Numbered from the stretch's first letter, positions 8,732 through 17,172 are shown. The stretch: 38,221 bases of DNA from Lachnospiraceae bacterium UBA7179 (GCA_002491195.1 DKVL01000115.1:1-38221), one strand, 5' to 3'. Notes: generated by a model not told the origin, from the sequence alone. Translations and numbers: made by a program.

Positions 8732-9004
8732 TTATGCATCATGTACATCCCCATATTTGGTCATGTTCCCGATTGTATTCTGGAACTTTGTCTCGCGGCT
8801 GACAGTGACCTGGCTTGCCAGATCCATATATTTGATAAAGATTTCTTCCACAGTCGAACCTTTTTCCTGTGCGATTTCCTCCATGATCGGCTTGAGCTTC
8901 TCCAACTGGAAAGAAACGCGTGTTTTTTGCGGATCAAAATCCTTCAATACTCTATCAGCATATTCATTAATACGGTCTAATAATTCCTGATCTTCAGGTG
9001 TCAT
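8732..9004 (-). CDS. Small protein of unknown function (90 aa)
   Basis: I do not recognise a family. The protein is soluble, charged and mostly helical by composition, with segments such as ELLDRINEYADRV and LKPIMEEIAQEKG and no Cys cluster or membrane segment. The second of two in-frame ATGs is chosen (9004, not 9013) because AAAGG abuts the first but sits 9 bases before the second. A strong promoter (TTGACA, 17 bases, TATAGT) reads into it and a terminator follows the stop, so it looks like a genuine monocistronic gene. It is divergent from the sigma-factor operon. Confidence 0.72.
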   Translation of the reverse strand: MTPEDQELLDRINEYADRVLKDFDPQKTRVSFQLEKLKPIMEEIAQEKGSTVEEIFIKYMDLASQVTVSRETKFQNTIGNMTKYGDVHDA

Positions 9005-9067
9005 ATTTATCATCCTTTCCCAATTATTGAGGGAGAATGGTGCGAAATCATTTCCCTCTAAACAATA

Positions 9068-9096
9068 ACTATAACACTACAAGAGACTATTGTCAA
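9068..9096 (-). promoter_or_regulatory. Promoter of the 90-aa gene
   Basis: Read on the minus strand: TTGACA (9091-9096), a 17-base spacer and TATAGT (9068-9073), about 64 bases before the start codon. It is a near-consensus housekeeping promoter. Confidence 0.75.
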
Positions 9097-9117
9097 AATG
9101 GAAATCTGCCGTATATT

Positions 9118-9146
9118 TTGACATCGAACATAATGCGGCCTATAAT
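9118..9146 (+). promoter_or_regulatory. Consensus promoter upstream of the sigma/serpin operon
   Basis: TTGACA (9118-9123), a 17-base spacer and TATAAT (9141-9146) match both hexamers perfectly. Transcription should begin near 9153, about 210 bases before the sigma-factor start, which leaves a long leader. Confidence 0.8.
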
Positions 9147-9152
9147 AGAAAT

Positions 9153-9214
9153 GCAGCTTAAATCGTACTGAAAGGAGTATAAGGAACTGTCAGGAACGAA
9201 TCAGTTCTCTTTTT
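9153..9214 (+). ncRNA. Short terminated leader RNA (candidate attenuator)
   Basis: The transcript expected from the 9118-9146 promoter meets a hairpin (GAACTG 9184-9189 with CAGTTC 9202-9207) followed by CTCTTTTT at 9207-9214. This would give an RNA of about 62 nt unless polymerase reads through into the sigma-factor operon. It contains AAAGGAGT at 9171-9178 but no convincing ORF behind it. Neither the RNA nor the attenuation role has been shown. Confidence 0.45.
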
Positions 9215-9300
9215 GAAGAATGCATACTGCAAAAGAAATCAAATGTAATATAAAAATTTATAAAAATGAGAAACAGAATTGCAACCAGTCGCAATCAATT

Positions 9301-9322
9301 CCCTCTAATGTATTATAGAGGG
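9301..9322. promoter_or_regulatory. Inverted repeat CCCTCTA-N8-TAGAGGG before the sigma-factor gene
   Basis: A perfect 7-bp inverted repeat lies 41 bases before the TTG start. A lone CCCTCTA also occurs around 9054, next to the divergent gene. It could be an operator or an RNA hairpin in the leader, and there is no T-tract. Confidence 0.4.
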
Positions 9323-9363
9323 ATATGTATCATATTCCGATTCAAACAAAGGAGGACATCACT

Positions 9364-9921
9364 TTGGAAGACAATGAGATTATCGAGTTGTACTGGCAGC
9401 GTTCCCAGCGGGCGATCACAGAAACCGATGGGAAGTACGGTGGGCGGCTCCAAACGCTGTCCATGAATATCCTGCATGACAGGCAGGATGCGGAGGAGTG
9501 CGTGAACGATACATACCATGCCACGTGGAACACGCTGCCGCCGGAGCGGCCAAACTATTTTTTTGCGTATCTTGCAAAGCTGGCGCGCAATTTTTCTTTT
9601 GGGAAATATGATTACTACCATGCACAGAAACGGTGCGTGACTGTCGTGGAGTTAAGTGACGAGATTGAGAACTGCATTCCGTCGCCCAATGATCTGGAGC
9701 AAAAGTTGGACAGCAAAGAAATTGGGCGCATCATCAGTGAATTTCTAAAGAAACAGTCGGTTGAGACGCGGACTGTGTTTGTGCGTCGATACTGGTATAT
9801 GGATTCTATAAAGGATATTGCAGATCTGTGTCAGATGAGCGAGAGCAAGGTGAAATCAATTCTTTTCCGCATGAGAAAGAAACTGCGTGAACACTTGGAG
9901 GAGGAGGATATTCATTTATGA
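9364..9921 (+). CDS. ECF-type RNA polymerase sigma factor
   Basis: A 185-residue sigma-70 family protein without region 1. Region 2 includes the segment DRQDAEECVNDTYHATWNTLPPE (split here: DRQDAEECVNDTY then HATWNTLPPE), and region 4 is the helix-turn-helix around DSIKDIADLCQMSESKVKSI. It should direct polymerase to a small set of promoters, probably including its own operon. The start is TTG at 9364: AAAGGAGG (9348-9355) sits 8 bases before it, whereas the upstream ATG (9325) would put that sequence inside the coding region. Its stop overlaps the ATG of the next gene (ATGA), so the membrane partner is translationally coupled. That arrangement is usual for ECF sigma/anti-sigma pairs. Confidence 0.9.
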   Translation: MEDNEIIELYWQRSQRAITETDGKYGGRLQTLSMNILHDRQDAEECVNDTYHATWNTLPPERPNYFFAYLAKLARNFSFGKYDYYHAQKRCVTVVELSDEIENCIPSPNDLEQKLDSKEIGRIISEFLKKQSVETRTVFVRRYWYMDSIKDIADLCQMSESKVKSILFRMRKKLREHLEEEDIHL

Positions 9922-10844
9922 GGGGAAAAGATTTATTGGAGTGTATGGAATACATCGACGACGCGCTTGTCGAAGAAGCGCTGGAACCACCTGTTTTTCC
10001 GCGCAGAACGAACAACATTGTAAGATGGGGCATGGCGGCAGCCTGTGTAGTCGTGTTTGGCGTCTCTGCAGCTGCGTTCTGGTTCCATCGAAACATTGGA
10101 GAAGAACATATTGAGAACGCCGGCAATAATACCGCATCTTCTGCCGCAATGGATACCGTCGCAGGGGATGGAGGCACTGTCCAAGGCACACCAGAAAATA
10201 TTGAGACTGGAAACGATACCACAGGCGGTGCGCAAACTGGTATAACATCAGACAATGAAGGAGCAGTAGGCAGCAATGCTGCTACAGGCAAGGAGGAAAA
10301 TGTTATGCAGGATGCTGTGGAAGATACAAATTCAGACAGAGACAATGCTGCAGCAGTGGCAGAATTAAAAGAAGAATTTTTAACGGAAGCAGCGGCAGAG
10401 GAAGAAATGAAACAACGTGCCTGTACAGTCATCAGCAGCTATTATGGAGAGAGAGAAGATGCTATATATTGTTACGCGCTCCCGGAAAAGGGAAAATTTT
10501 TCTGTTACCATGATCTGCAGGAGACAATGGAGTACTATGCAGAACAGGAACTGGCATCCCGAGCCGCAGACAGTCCGATTTATGCCTATGATGTTGTGAT
10601 TACGATATATGGGGATATCCCAAAAGAAGGCAGCAAAGACACTGTATATGAGGATTTGGCAGAACATAGCAGTACAGGCAGCGAACAAATCGAACAGGAG
10701 TACAGGAGATTGTCAGAACTTGGCTATGCAGTAAGGCTTTCCGAGGATTTTCAACTGACAGGAACTTTTACAAAAGTGGAACTTGATACCTTTCAGGCAT
10801 CGCCGGAGTACGGCTATACATTCCGGTTTGCAGATGAGCATTAG
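9918..10844 (+). CDS. Membrane protein, probable anti-sigma factor of the ECF pair
   Basis: 308 residues. The N-terminal 30 residues (DLLECMEYIDDALVEEALEPP) match the short cytoplasmic segment common in Firmicute membrane partners of ECF sigma factors. A single membrane helix follows (about 37-58, WGMAAACVVVFGVSAAAFWF). Next comes an extracellular low-complexity stretch rich in Thr, Ala, Gly and Asp (about 60-150), then a folded-looking acidic domain (about 160-308) with EREDAIYCYALPEKGKFFCYH. I do not recognise the outer domain. A disordered outer linker would be accessible to proteases, which fits a model where proteolysis releases the sigma factor. That is inference. It precedes the serpin genes by 15 bases. 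Confidence 0.75.
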   Translation: MRGKDLLECMEYIDDALVEEALEPPVFPRRTNNIVRWGMAAACVVVFGVSAAAFWFHRNIGEEHIENAGNNTASSAAMDTVAGDGGTVQGTPENIETGNDTTGGAQTGITSDNEGAVGSNAATGKEENVMQDAVEDTNSDRDNAAAVAELKEEFLTEAAAEEEMKQRACTVISSYYGEREDAIYCYALPEKGKFFCYHDLQETMEYYAEQELASRAADSPIYAYDVVITIYGDIPKEGSKDTVYEDLAEHSSTGSEQIEQEYRRLSELGYAVRLSEDFQLTGTFTKVELDTFQASPEYGYTFRFADEH

Positions 10845-10859
10845 GAGGGATTTTATAAA

Positions 10860-12365
10860 ATGCTAAGAAAAAAAGTGATCCTATCGTCAATCATGATAAC
10901 AGCGGCCTGGCTCTTCAGCGCCTGTACCGGCAAGAAGGCCGATGAACCAGGCGTACAGACAACGGAACAAAGTCAGGTAACTGCTTCTGATAGTGCTAAC
11001 AGTGATGTAGAAGCAAACATACAGACAACAAAGCAAAGTCAGGCGGCGGCTTCTGGCGTAACAGACAATCGGATCAACACTGATGTAGAAAATGGTGTAG
11101 AGAATCTGACACAAAATACAATACAAGGTGCGTGCGTTGGCATTGATTATGAAATATATTCATATGAAGACGTTCAAAAGTTTGGATATCAGTTGTTTGC
11201 GCAGAATATTGAGGAGAAGAATCCTGTCCTCTCACCAGTGTCGGCATATCTGGCGCTTTCCATGGCAGGCTGTGGGGCGGACGGCGTGACAGGCGATGAG
11301 TTTCGCAGTGTGCTCGGGGATATGGAAGTATTTTCTGACGACATGGTGAACAGTCTTGCTCAAAACGGGGATGTACTAAATCTTTCGATTGCAAATTCCG
11401 CATGGATCGATGATGAATTTATCGTGGAGGATGATTGGCTTGGCATCATCCAATCGCTGATGCACGCGGAGGCATTTCAGGCAGATCTGTCCACAACAGA
11501 AGCCATGAACAGCATGAATCATTGGATTGCCCGGCAGACAAACGGCATGATTGATAACATGATCGAAAAACCGTTGGATGCCTGGACAAGGCTGGTGCTC
11601 TTTAATACCATCTATTTTAAAGGAAAATGGGAGACGCCCTTTGAGGCGGAGAATACGCATCAGGAAGATTTTTATATTGATCAGGTGCAAAAGGTGTCAG
11701 AGCAGTCTGAACTGTGCGGGCTTCCCACTGCAGATGCATCAAAATCAACGCAGGGTATCACAAGCACCACAGAGCAGGTTGACATGATGAACCTGTATAT
11801 GACATACTTAGATTGTATCTCAAATGATTTTACAGAAGGCGTTATCCTGCCTTACCAAAATAATGCCAATGATACCGGATATCAGGACATAAAGTTGGCA
11901 CTGATTGCGCTGAAACCAACGAATGGCGAAAGCATCAGAGATGTATATCGTAAATTAACGCCCGACGTTCTGAACAATATGCTGCGCAACAAACAAAATG
12001 AACAGGTTCATTTAAAGCTCCCAAAGTTTGCAATCACGTTTGATCAGGAGTTAAATCAAAGTCTGGTAAACATGGGACTGACAGAGTGCTTTGATCCGGA
12101 GAAAGCCAATTTTATTCCAATGGGCAAATCGAAGTATGATGCGAATCTATATATCAGTCTGGTACGACAGAAAGCGAAGATCATCGTTGACGAGGAGGGA
12201 ACGGAAGCGGCTGCTGTGACAGAGATTGATATGAAGGATGGCGCTGGAATGATCTCTGAACCAAAGGAACTCTATTTTAACGAACCGTTTCTTTATATGA
12301 TTATGGATATGGACAGGGAAATTCCGTTGTTTATTGGCATTTTGGATAATCCGAAGGGGGAATGA
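10860..12365 (+). CDS. Lipoprotein serpin 1
   Basis: 501 residues. A lipoprotein signal ends at Cys22 (LFSAC), then comes a Thr/Gln/Ser-rich linker to about residue 95 and a complete serpin fold. Serpin landmarks include NPVLSPVSAYLALSMA, LFNTIYFKGKW, LKLPKFAI and the C-terminal PFLYMIMD. The hinge before the reactive loop, EEGTEAAAVT (about 445-454), has the small residues typical of inhibitory serpins. Taking Gly447 as P15 puts P1 near Gly461, but this loop is longer than in alpha-1-antitrypsin, so the scissile bond is uncertain. An insertion of about 30 residues (about 275-305) is absent from serpin 2. GGAGGG precedes the ATG. The protein should sit on the outer face of the membrane and trap serine or cysteine proteases. 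Confidence 0.92.
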   Translation: MLRKKVILSSIMITAAWLFSACTGKKADEPGVQTTEQSQVTASDSANSDVEANIQTTKQSQAAASGVTDNRINTDVENGVENLTQNTIQGACVGIDYEIYSYEDVQKFGYQLFAQNIEEKNPVLSPVSAYLALSMAGCGADGVTGDEFRSVLGDMEVFSDDMVNSLAQNGDVLNLSIANSAWIDDEFIVEDDWLGIIQSLMHAEAFQADLSTTEAMNSMNHWIARQTNGMIDNMIEKPLDAWTRLVLFNTIYFKGKWETPFEAENTHQEDFYIDQVQKVSEQSELCGLPTADASKSTQGITSTTEQVDMMNLYMTYLDCISNDFTEGVILPYQNNANDTGYQDIKLALIALKPTNGESIRDVYRKLTPDVLNNMLRNKQNEQVHLKLPKFAITFDQELNQSLVNMGLTECFDPEKANFIPMGKSKYDANLYISLVRQKAKIIVDEEGTEAAAVTEIDMKDGAGMISEPKELYFNEPFLYMIMDMDREIPLFIGILDNPKGE

Positions 12366-12367
12366 TT

Positions 12368-13711
12368 ATGAGAAGAAAGAATATTTTGATAGCATCTGCA
12401 GTAATGTCTGCGCTGTGCCTTTTGGGGGGATGCGGCATGTTACCATTGCAGCTGGACGAAGACAGTCAGGAGGAACTGTCTGCAAGTGACAAAGAGGAGG
12501 AGAATCAAATGAAAACAGAAATAACGGATTTGACAGCACAGACAGCACAGCTGGTTACAATTGATTACAGCATCGAATCCTACGAAAACGTACAAAAGTT
12601 TGGATATGATCTGCTCGCGCAGAATTTAGAAGACACAAACCCAGTGCTCTCGCCGCTATCCGCGTATCTGGCGCTTTCGATGGCTGGCTGTGGGGCAGAT
12701 GGAACCACCAAAGCAGAGTTCTACAATGTACTTGGAAATGACATGATGGCTTTGTCTGATGACATGATGAATACGCTTCCGGCAAAAGGAAGTTCGTTGA
12801 ATCTGTCCATTGCGGATTCTGTGTGGATTGACGATGCGTTTATCGTCAATGAGACATGGCTTGGCACGATCAAGTCCCTGATGGATGCACAGACTTATCA
12901 GACGGATCTCTCCACAGAGCAGACGATGAATGAGATCAACCATTGGATTGAAGACCAAACCAACGGACTGATCCGTCAGATGCTCACGGAACCTCTTGAT
13001 GACCAGGCGCGGCTTGCGCTGTTTAATACAGTTTACTTTAAGGGAAAGTGGGAGATTCCTTTTAAGGCGAATGATACGTGTAAAGAAAGTTTTTATCTGA
13101 GCAGGGATGAGATTGAGCAGGTTGATATGATGAATTTATACCTGACTGATTTGGATTACATAGCAAATGATTTTGCGGAGGGCGTTATTCTGCCATATCA
13201 GAAAAATGAATCTGATAATGATAACAGCAGTGCAAATCTGGCTTTTGTTGCATTAAAACCAATCGAAAACGGCAATGCCAGGGATGTTTATAATAAGTTG
13301 ACCAGTCAGGTCGTGTCAGATATTTTGGCAAACAGGCAGACTGTTCTGGTCAATTTGAAGCTTCCGAAATTTGAGATAACTTTTGACAAAGTATTAAATG
13401 AATCCTTGTCAAATATGGGGCTGGTAGAATGTTTTGATATGGACAAAGCTAATTTTGACCAGATGGGTATCACAAAGAGTGACGACAATCTTTATATCAG
13501 TCTGGTCCGTCAGAAGGCAAAAATCATTGTGGATGAGGAAGGAACTGAGGCTGCTGCTGTGACAGAAGCTGTCATGGCATGCAGGGGTGCGATCATGGAT
13601 CAACCAGATCCCAAAGAAGTCTACTTTGATGAGCCCTTTGTATATATGATTATGGATATGGATAGAGAACTTCCGCTGTTTATTGGCATTTTGGATAACC
13701 CAATGTTATGA
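12368..13711 (+). CDS. Lipoprotein serpin 2 (Arg at predicted P1)
   Basis: 447 residues with lipobox LGGC (Cys22), a shorter acidic linker, then a serpin domain clearly paralogous to serpin 1 (shared NPVLSP.SAYLALSMAGCGADG, LFNTVYFKGKWE and IIVDEEGTEAAAVT). The loop diverges after the hinge: EAVMACRGAIMDQPD. With the hinge Gly as P15, Arg406 falls exactly at P1 and Gly at P1', which predicts inhibition of trypsin-like proteases. The ATG at 12368 is preferred to one at 12362, which is too close to the AGGGGG. The 12362 codon also overlaps the stop of serpin 1, so the two are tightly coupled. No clear terminator was found after the gene. Confidence 0.92.
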   Translation: MRRKNILIASAVMSALCLLGGCGMLPLQLDEDSQEELSASDKEEENQMKTEITDLTAQTAQLVTIDYSIESYENVQKFGYDLLAQNLEDTNPVLSPLSAYLALSMAGCGADGTTKAEFYNVLGNDMMALSDDMMNTLPAKGSSLNLSIADSVWIDDAFIVNETWLGTIKSLMDAQTYQTDLSTEQTMNEINHWIEDQTNGLIRQMLTEPLDDQARLALFNTVYFKGKWEIPFKANDTCKESFYLSRDEIEQVDMMNLYLTDLDYIANDFAEGVILPYQKNESDNDNSSANLAFVALKPIENGNARDVYNKLTSQVVSDILANRQTVLVNLKLPKFEITFDKVLNESLSNMGLVECFDMDKANFDQMGITKSDDNLYISLVRQKAKIIVDEEGTEAAAVTEAVMACRGAIMDQPDPKEVYFDEPFVYMIMDMDRELPLFIGILDNPML

Positions 13712-13734
13712 GCTGCTATGAAAAGAGCCCTTTC

Positions 13735-13763
13735 TTGACAATTTTCATCAGTACTGATAATAT
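13735..13763 (+). promoter_or_regulatory. Promoter of the SMI1-TPR/DUF1015/MscS operon
   Basis: TTGACA (13735-13740), a 17-base spacer and TAATAT (13758-13763), about 55 bases before the first gene's start. It separates this operon from the serpin operon. Confidence 0.65.
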
Positions 13764-13817
13764 TAATTAGGAAAAAGCATGTTGCGATAGAGTGTGATTG
13801 AGAAGAGAGGAAAAAGT

Positions 13818-15014
13818 ATGGTATTGTCGTATAATCTGGAGCCGCTTGACGCCATGGATCTGTATTATAGTGGGGAGAAAAACGGCATCTGGGACGGTGA
13901 ATTTATCAAGAATGAAAAGACACGCGGACTGATATTTCCACCGGTCTTAAAAGAATTTTGGAAAGATTATGGGTACTTGGATGTAAATCAGAACAAAGAT
14001 TCATTTCGCTTTTTCATTCCAGATGAAATGGATGAAATCCGTCTACAGACGGGAACTGGGGAAGTGCCCATATTGATCATCGGCGTTTTTCGGGATTATG
14101 TTTTGGGTATCCGGAGAGATACGGAGGATCTGCAGGCAGCTTTTGGGGAGCAGACCGAGGATGGTACGATGTGGAGTCCGGTCAGTCTCAATTTTTCAGG
14201 AATCCTCGCAACCATGCTGGTATCACTGCTCTTTCAGAGTGAGAAGCATATCGTCTGTGATGATGCGGATGCGATTGATGCAGAGCTTGCAAAATATGGT
14301 GCACAGCGGTCTCTTCTCCGTCCCAGTGCAGGATGCCCGCAGCATTTCTCGTTGAACTATATCAGCGAGAAGAACCTGTTTCTGATCGCGGAGTTTGACG
14401 CGCAGGGCGGGGACATTACCATGCTGCACGTCGTTCCAGGCAGAGAACTGACACTGGCTGAATTGGAACAGATGTTTCAAACAGAGTTTTATCAAAATGC
14501 GATGGACTGTGACTTTCAGCATGCCCTGGAGCTGCAGCTGAAAATTATCGGGAGTCTGGAAAAACCGACCTCTCTGGAGCTGGCAGAGCATTATAAGCTG
14601 GCCGCCAGATGCTGCTGGGAGCTGGGGCAGTTCGACGAGGCTGCGTCGTGGTACGACAAAGGGCTTGTGGAAGTGAAAAATAATATTGCCGATGCCTTTC
14701 ACAAAGCGGCAGGATATTATCAGGCGATGGGAAACTTTTATGCGGACACAGGGCAGTATGACAAGAGTGACCAGTACTATGAGAAGGGGCTGGATACGCT
14801 GCGTCAGCATTTTCCGGACGATGCTTATCAGATCGGTCAGATCTATCAGTCGCATGCACAGTTCCTTGCCAGGAATCGCGAAAATCTCGATCGGGCGATT
14901 GCGCTTTACGATAAGGCACTCGAGGAGTTTCAGAAGAAACCAAAGGATTGCAAATATGACATTGCACGCACACAGCAGCTGCGCGGTGAGGCAAAACGCC
15001 TTAAAAAAGGATAG
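13818..15014 (+). CDS. SMI1/KNR4-like N-terminal domain with C-terminal TPR repeats
   Basis: 398 residues. The N-terminal part (LIFPPVLKEFWKDYGYLDVN...FFIPDEM) has the shape of an SMI1/KNR4 (SUKH) fold, used by immunity proteins and some scaffold proteins. From about residue 235 on there are TPR-like helix pairs: LAEHYKLAARCCWELGQFDE, AAGYYQAMGNFYADTGQYDK, IGQIYQSHAQFLARN and LDRAIALYDKALEEF. It is probably a cytoplasmic protein-interaction scaffold. ATG 13818 is chosen because GAGAGG sits about 9 bases before it, while the upstream GTG (13794) lacks one. The DUF1015 gene follows after 18 bases. The SUKH assignment is less certain than the TPR one. Confidence 0.7.
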   Translation: MVLSYNLEPLDAMDLYYSGEKNGIWDGEFIKNEKTRGLIFPPVLKEFWKDYGYLDVNQNKDSFRFFIPDEMDEIRLQTGTGEVPILIIGVFRDYVLGIRRDTEDLQAAFGEQTEDGTMWSPVSLNFSGILATMLVSLLFQSEKHIVCDDADAIDAELAKYGAQRSLLRPSAGCPQHFSLNYISEKNLFLIAEFDAQGGDITMLHVVPGRELTLAELEQMFQTEFYQNAMDCDFQHALELQLKIIGSLEKPTSLELAEHYKLAARCCWELGQFDEAASWYDKGLVEVKNNIADAFHKAAGYYQAMGNFYADTGQYDKSDQYYEKGLDTLRQHFPDDAYQIGQIYQSHAQFLARNRENLDRAIALYDKALEEFQKKPKDCKYDIARTQQLRGEAKRLKKG

Positions 15015-15032
15015 TTTAGGAGGAGAAAACAT

Positions 15033-16277
15033 ATGGCAGTGATCAGACCATTTCAGGCGTACAGACCGAAGAAAGGCCTGGAGGAGAAAATCGCGGCGCT
15101 TCCGTATGATGTGTACAACAGGGAGGAAGCGTGTGAGGCAGTGAAGGACAACCCGCTTTCCTTTTTGAATATTGACAGGGCGGAGACACAGTTTGACAGC
15201 AGTGTCGATACATATGCGGATGAAGTCTATCAGAGAGCGCATGATCTGCTGTGGGACAGGATTCAAAAAGGCGAGTTTGTCCAGGAGGACAAGCCAGTCT
15301 ACTATATTTATGAGCTCACAATGAACGGACGTGTGCAGACAGGCATTGTGGCCTGTGCGAGCATCGACGACTACCAGAATCAAGTGATCAGGAAACATGA
15401 AAACACGCGTGCGGACAAGGAGCTTGACCGCATCCGCCACGTGGAAACGTGCGAGGCACAGACTGGTCCTATTTTTCTTGCGTACAGGGCAGATGATACG
15501 ATCCGCGAAGTCATTGCAAGAACCAAAAAGGAATCCGCACTCTATGATTTTACATCGGAAGATGGCATCACGCACAGGGTGTGGTGTATCCGTGCGGATG
15601 CGGACATCACCGCGATACAGAATGCTTTCGGGGGAATTTCACAGATTTATATTGCAGACGGACACCACCGTTGTGCGTCTGCCGTCAAGGTTGGATTGAA
15701 AAAACGCGAGGAGAATCCAGATTACACAGGCGAGGAGGCTTTTAATTATTTTCTGTCCGTGCTGTTTGCCGACGAAGAACTCATGATCATGGATTACAAC
15801 AGAGTCGTGAAGGACTTGAATGGACTGACTCCGGTGCAGTTTTTGGAAGATGTCAGTAAAGTTTACCGGTTCCTTTCAAAGGATACCGTATGCAAAAAGC
15901 CTGCGCACAAGGGGCAGATGTCCCTGCTGGTGGACGGTACATGGTATCTGCTGGAAGTAAAAGACGAATACCAGAGCGACGATCCTGTAGAGGGGCTTGA
16001 TGTAGCGATATTGCAGAATCATATCCTGGCGCCGGTTCTTGGCATTGAGGATCCCAAGACTGATCATCGCATTGATTTTGTGGGCGGCATTCGCGGGATT
16101 GAAGAGTTGGAGCGAAGGGCAGCGACGGACTGCAAGGCAGCATTTGCCATGTATCCGACTTCCATACACGAACTTTTCCGCGTTGCGGACGCGAATATGC
16201 TGATGCCGCCAAAGTCCACCTGGTTTGAGCCCAAACTCAGAAGCGGCTTGTTCATTCATGTAATCAAGAGTACATAA
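15033..16277 (+). CDS. DUF1015 family protein
   Basis: 414 residues with the DUF1015 layout: an N-terminal MAVIRPFQAYRP...IAALPYDVYNREEA, an internal YIADGHHRCASAVK that resembles a nucleotide- or metal-binding loop, and VGGIRGIEELERR near the C-terminus. The reaction is not known. Family members are often encoded beside serine-biosynthesis genes (serA, serC), but none is present here. Instead it sits between an SMI1-TPR gene and an MscS channel in an apparent operon. TAGGAGG lies about 9 bases before the ATG. It appears soluble. Confidence 0.88.
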   Translation: MAVIRPFQAYRPKKGLEEKIAALPYDVYNREEACEAVKDNPLSFLNIDRAETQFDSSVDTYADEVYQRAHDLLWDRIQKGEFVQEDKPVYYIYELTMNGRVQTGIVACASIDDYQNQVIRKHENTRADKELDRIRHVETCEAQTGPIFLAYRADDTIREVIARTKKESALYDFTSEDGITHRVWCIRADADITAIQNAFGGISQIYIADGHHRCASAVKVGLKKREENPDYTGEEAFNYFLSVLFADEELMIMDYNRVVKDLNGLTPVQFLEDVSKVYRFLSKDTVCKKPAHKGQMSLLVDGTWYLLEVKDEYQSDDPVEGLDVAILQNHILAPVLGIEDPKTDHRIDFVGGIRGIEELERRAATDCKAAFAMYPTSIHELFRVADANMLMPPKSTWFEPKLRSGLFIHVIKST

Positions 16278-16290
16278 AATATACAAATGG

Positions 16291-17172
16291 ATGGGAAGAG
16301 AAATGCCATTAACACAGATGGAATTAGATATTGAACAGATAACCAGAGATCTGAATACATTTGAGCGGTTTATGGATACCCTGCCGGATAAGATCATTGG
16401 TTTTGGCGTGCGCGTGATCGTCGCGGCGATCTTATTTTTCGTAGGCGCGAAACTCATAAAATTCATACGAAAAGTAACAAAAAAGTCGCTCCAGCGGGCA
16501 AATGTGGAGACAGGTATTATTCAGTTCCTTGACGGACTGATCAAAGCGTGCCTGTATGGCTTGCTGATACTTATGATCGCTGGAAACTTCGGTTTTGATG
16601 CCACAAGTGTCGTAGCGCTTGTGGGTTCTGCCGGCGTGACGATCGGTCTCGCACTGCAGGGAAGTCTCAGCAATCTTGCTGGTGGTGTGTTGATTTTATT
16701 GTTGAAACCTTTTCGGGTTGGAGATTTTATCATGGAATCCGGGCAGGGAACAGAGGGAACTGTAAAGGAGATTGGAATTTTTTACACAAAACTGACGACA
16801 ACCGACGGCAAAGTCGTCGTTCTGCCAAATGGCAATCTGGCCAACAGTTCCATCACGAATGCAACCGATTCTCCAATCAGGCGGATTGACCTGATCGTGG
16901 GCATATCCTATGACGCTGATCTTAGGGAAGCGAAGGAAGTTCTGCGGGGAGTGATGGACAGCGACGCAGATGTGCTTCACAGCGAGCCGGTTCTTGTCTA
17001 TGTCAATGCCCTTGCTGACAGCGCAGTGGAGTTAGGTATGCGCTGTTACTGCGAGAACCCTGTATATTGGGATGTTCGCTGGCGCCTGTTGGAAAATGCA
17101 AAAAATGCGCTGGACGATGCCAGGATCGAGATACCATATCAGCAGGTTTCGGTGCATATGAAACAAGAATGA
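16291..17172 (+). CDS. Small-conductance mechanosensitive channel (MscS family)
   Basis: 293 residues, close to the size of E. coli MscS. Three membrane helices occur at about 35-58, 80-100 and 107-135. The pore-lining TM3 is Gly/Ala-rich (VGSAGVTIGLALQGSLSN), followed by the beta domain with FRVGDFIMESGQGTEGTV and VVLPNGNLANSSI. Channels of this kind open under membrane tension to release solutes during osmotic down-shock. The start is uncertain between ATG 16291 and ATG 16303, neither with a strong ribosome binding site. Only 13 bases separate it from the DUF1015 gene. Confidence 0.93.
   Translation: MGREMPLTQMELDIEQITRDLNTFERFMDTLPDKIIGFGVRVIVAAILFFVGAKLIKFIRKVTKKSLQRANVETGIIQFLDGLIKACLYGLLILMIAGNFGFDATSVVALVGSAGVTIGLALQGSLSNLAGGVLILLLKPFRVGDFIMESGQGTEGTVKEIGIFYTKLTTTDGKVVVLPNGNLANSSITNATDSPIRRIDLIVGISYDADLREAKEVLRGVMDSDADVLHSEPVLVYVNALADSAVELGMRCYCENPVYWDVRWRLLENAKNALDDARIEIPYQQVSVHMKQE

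Noticed and set aside
8690..8990. Two plus-strand frames of about 96 codons opposite the 90-aa gene
   Set aside because: They are shadows of a gene that has its own promoter, ribosome binding site and terminator.
14223..15575. A 450-codon open frame on the minus strand opposite the SMI1-TPR and DUF1015 genes
   Set aside because: It is antisense to two well-supported genes, has no ribosome binding site or family motif, and has an odd Leu/Arg/Cys/His-rich composition typical of shadow frames.
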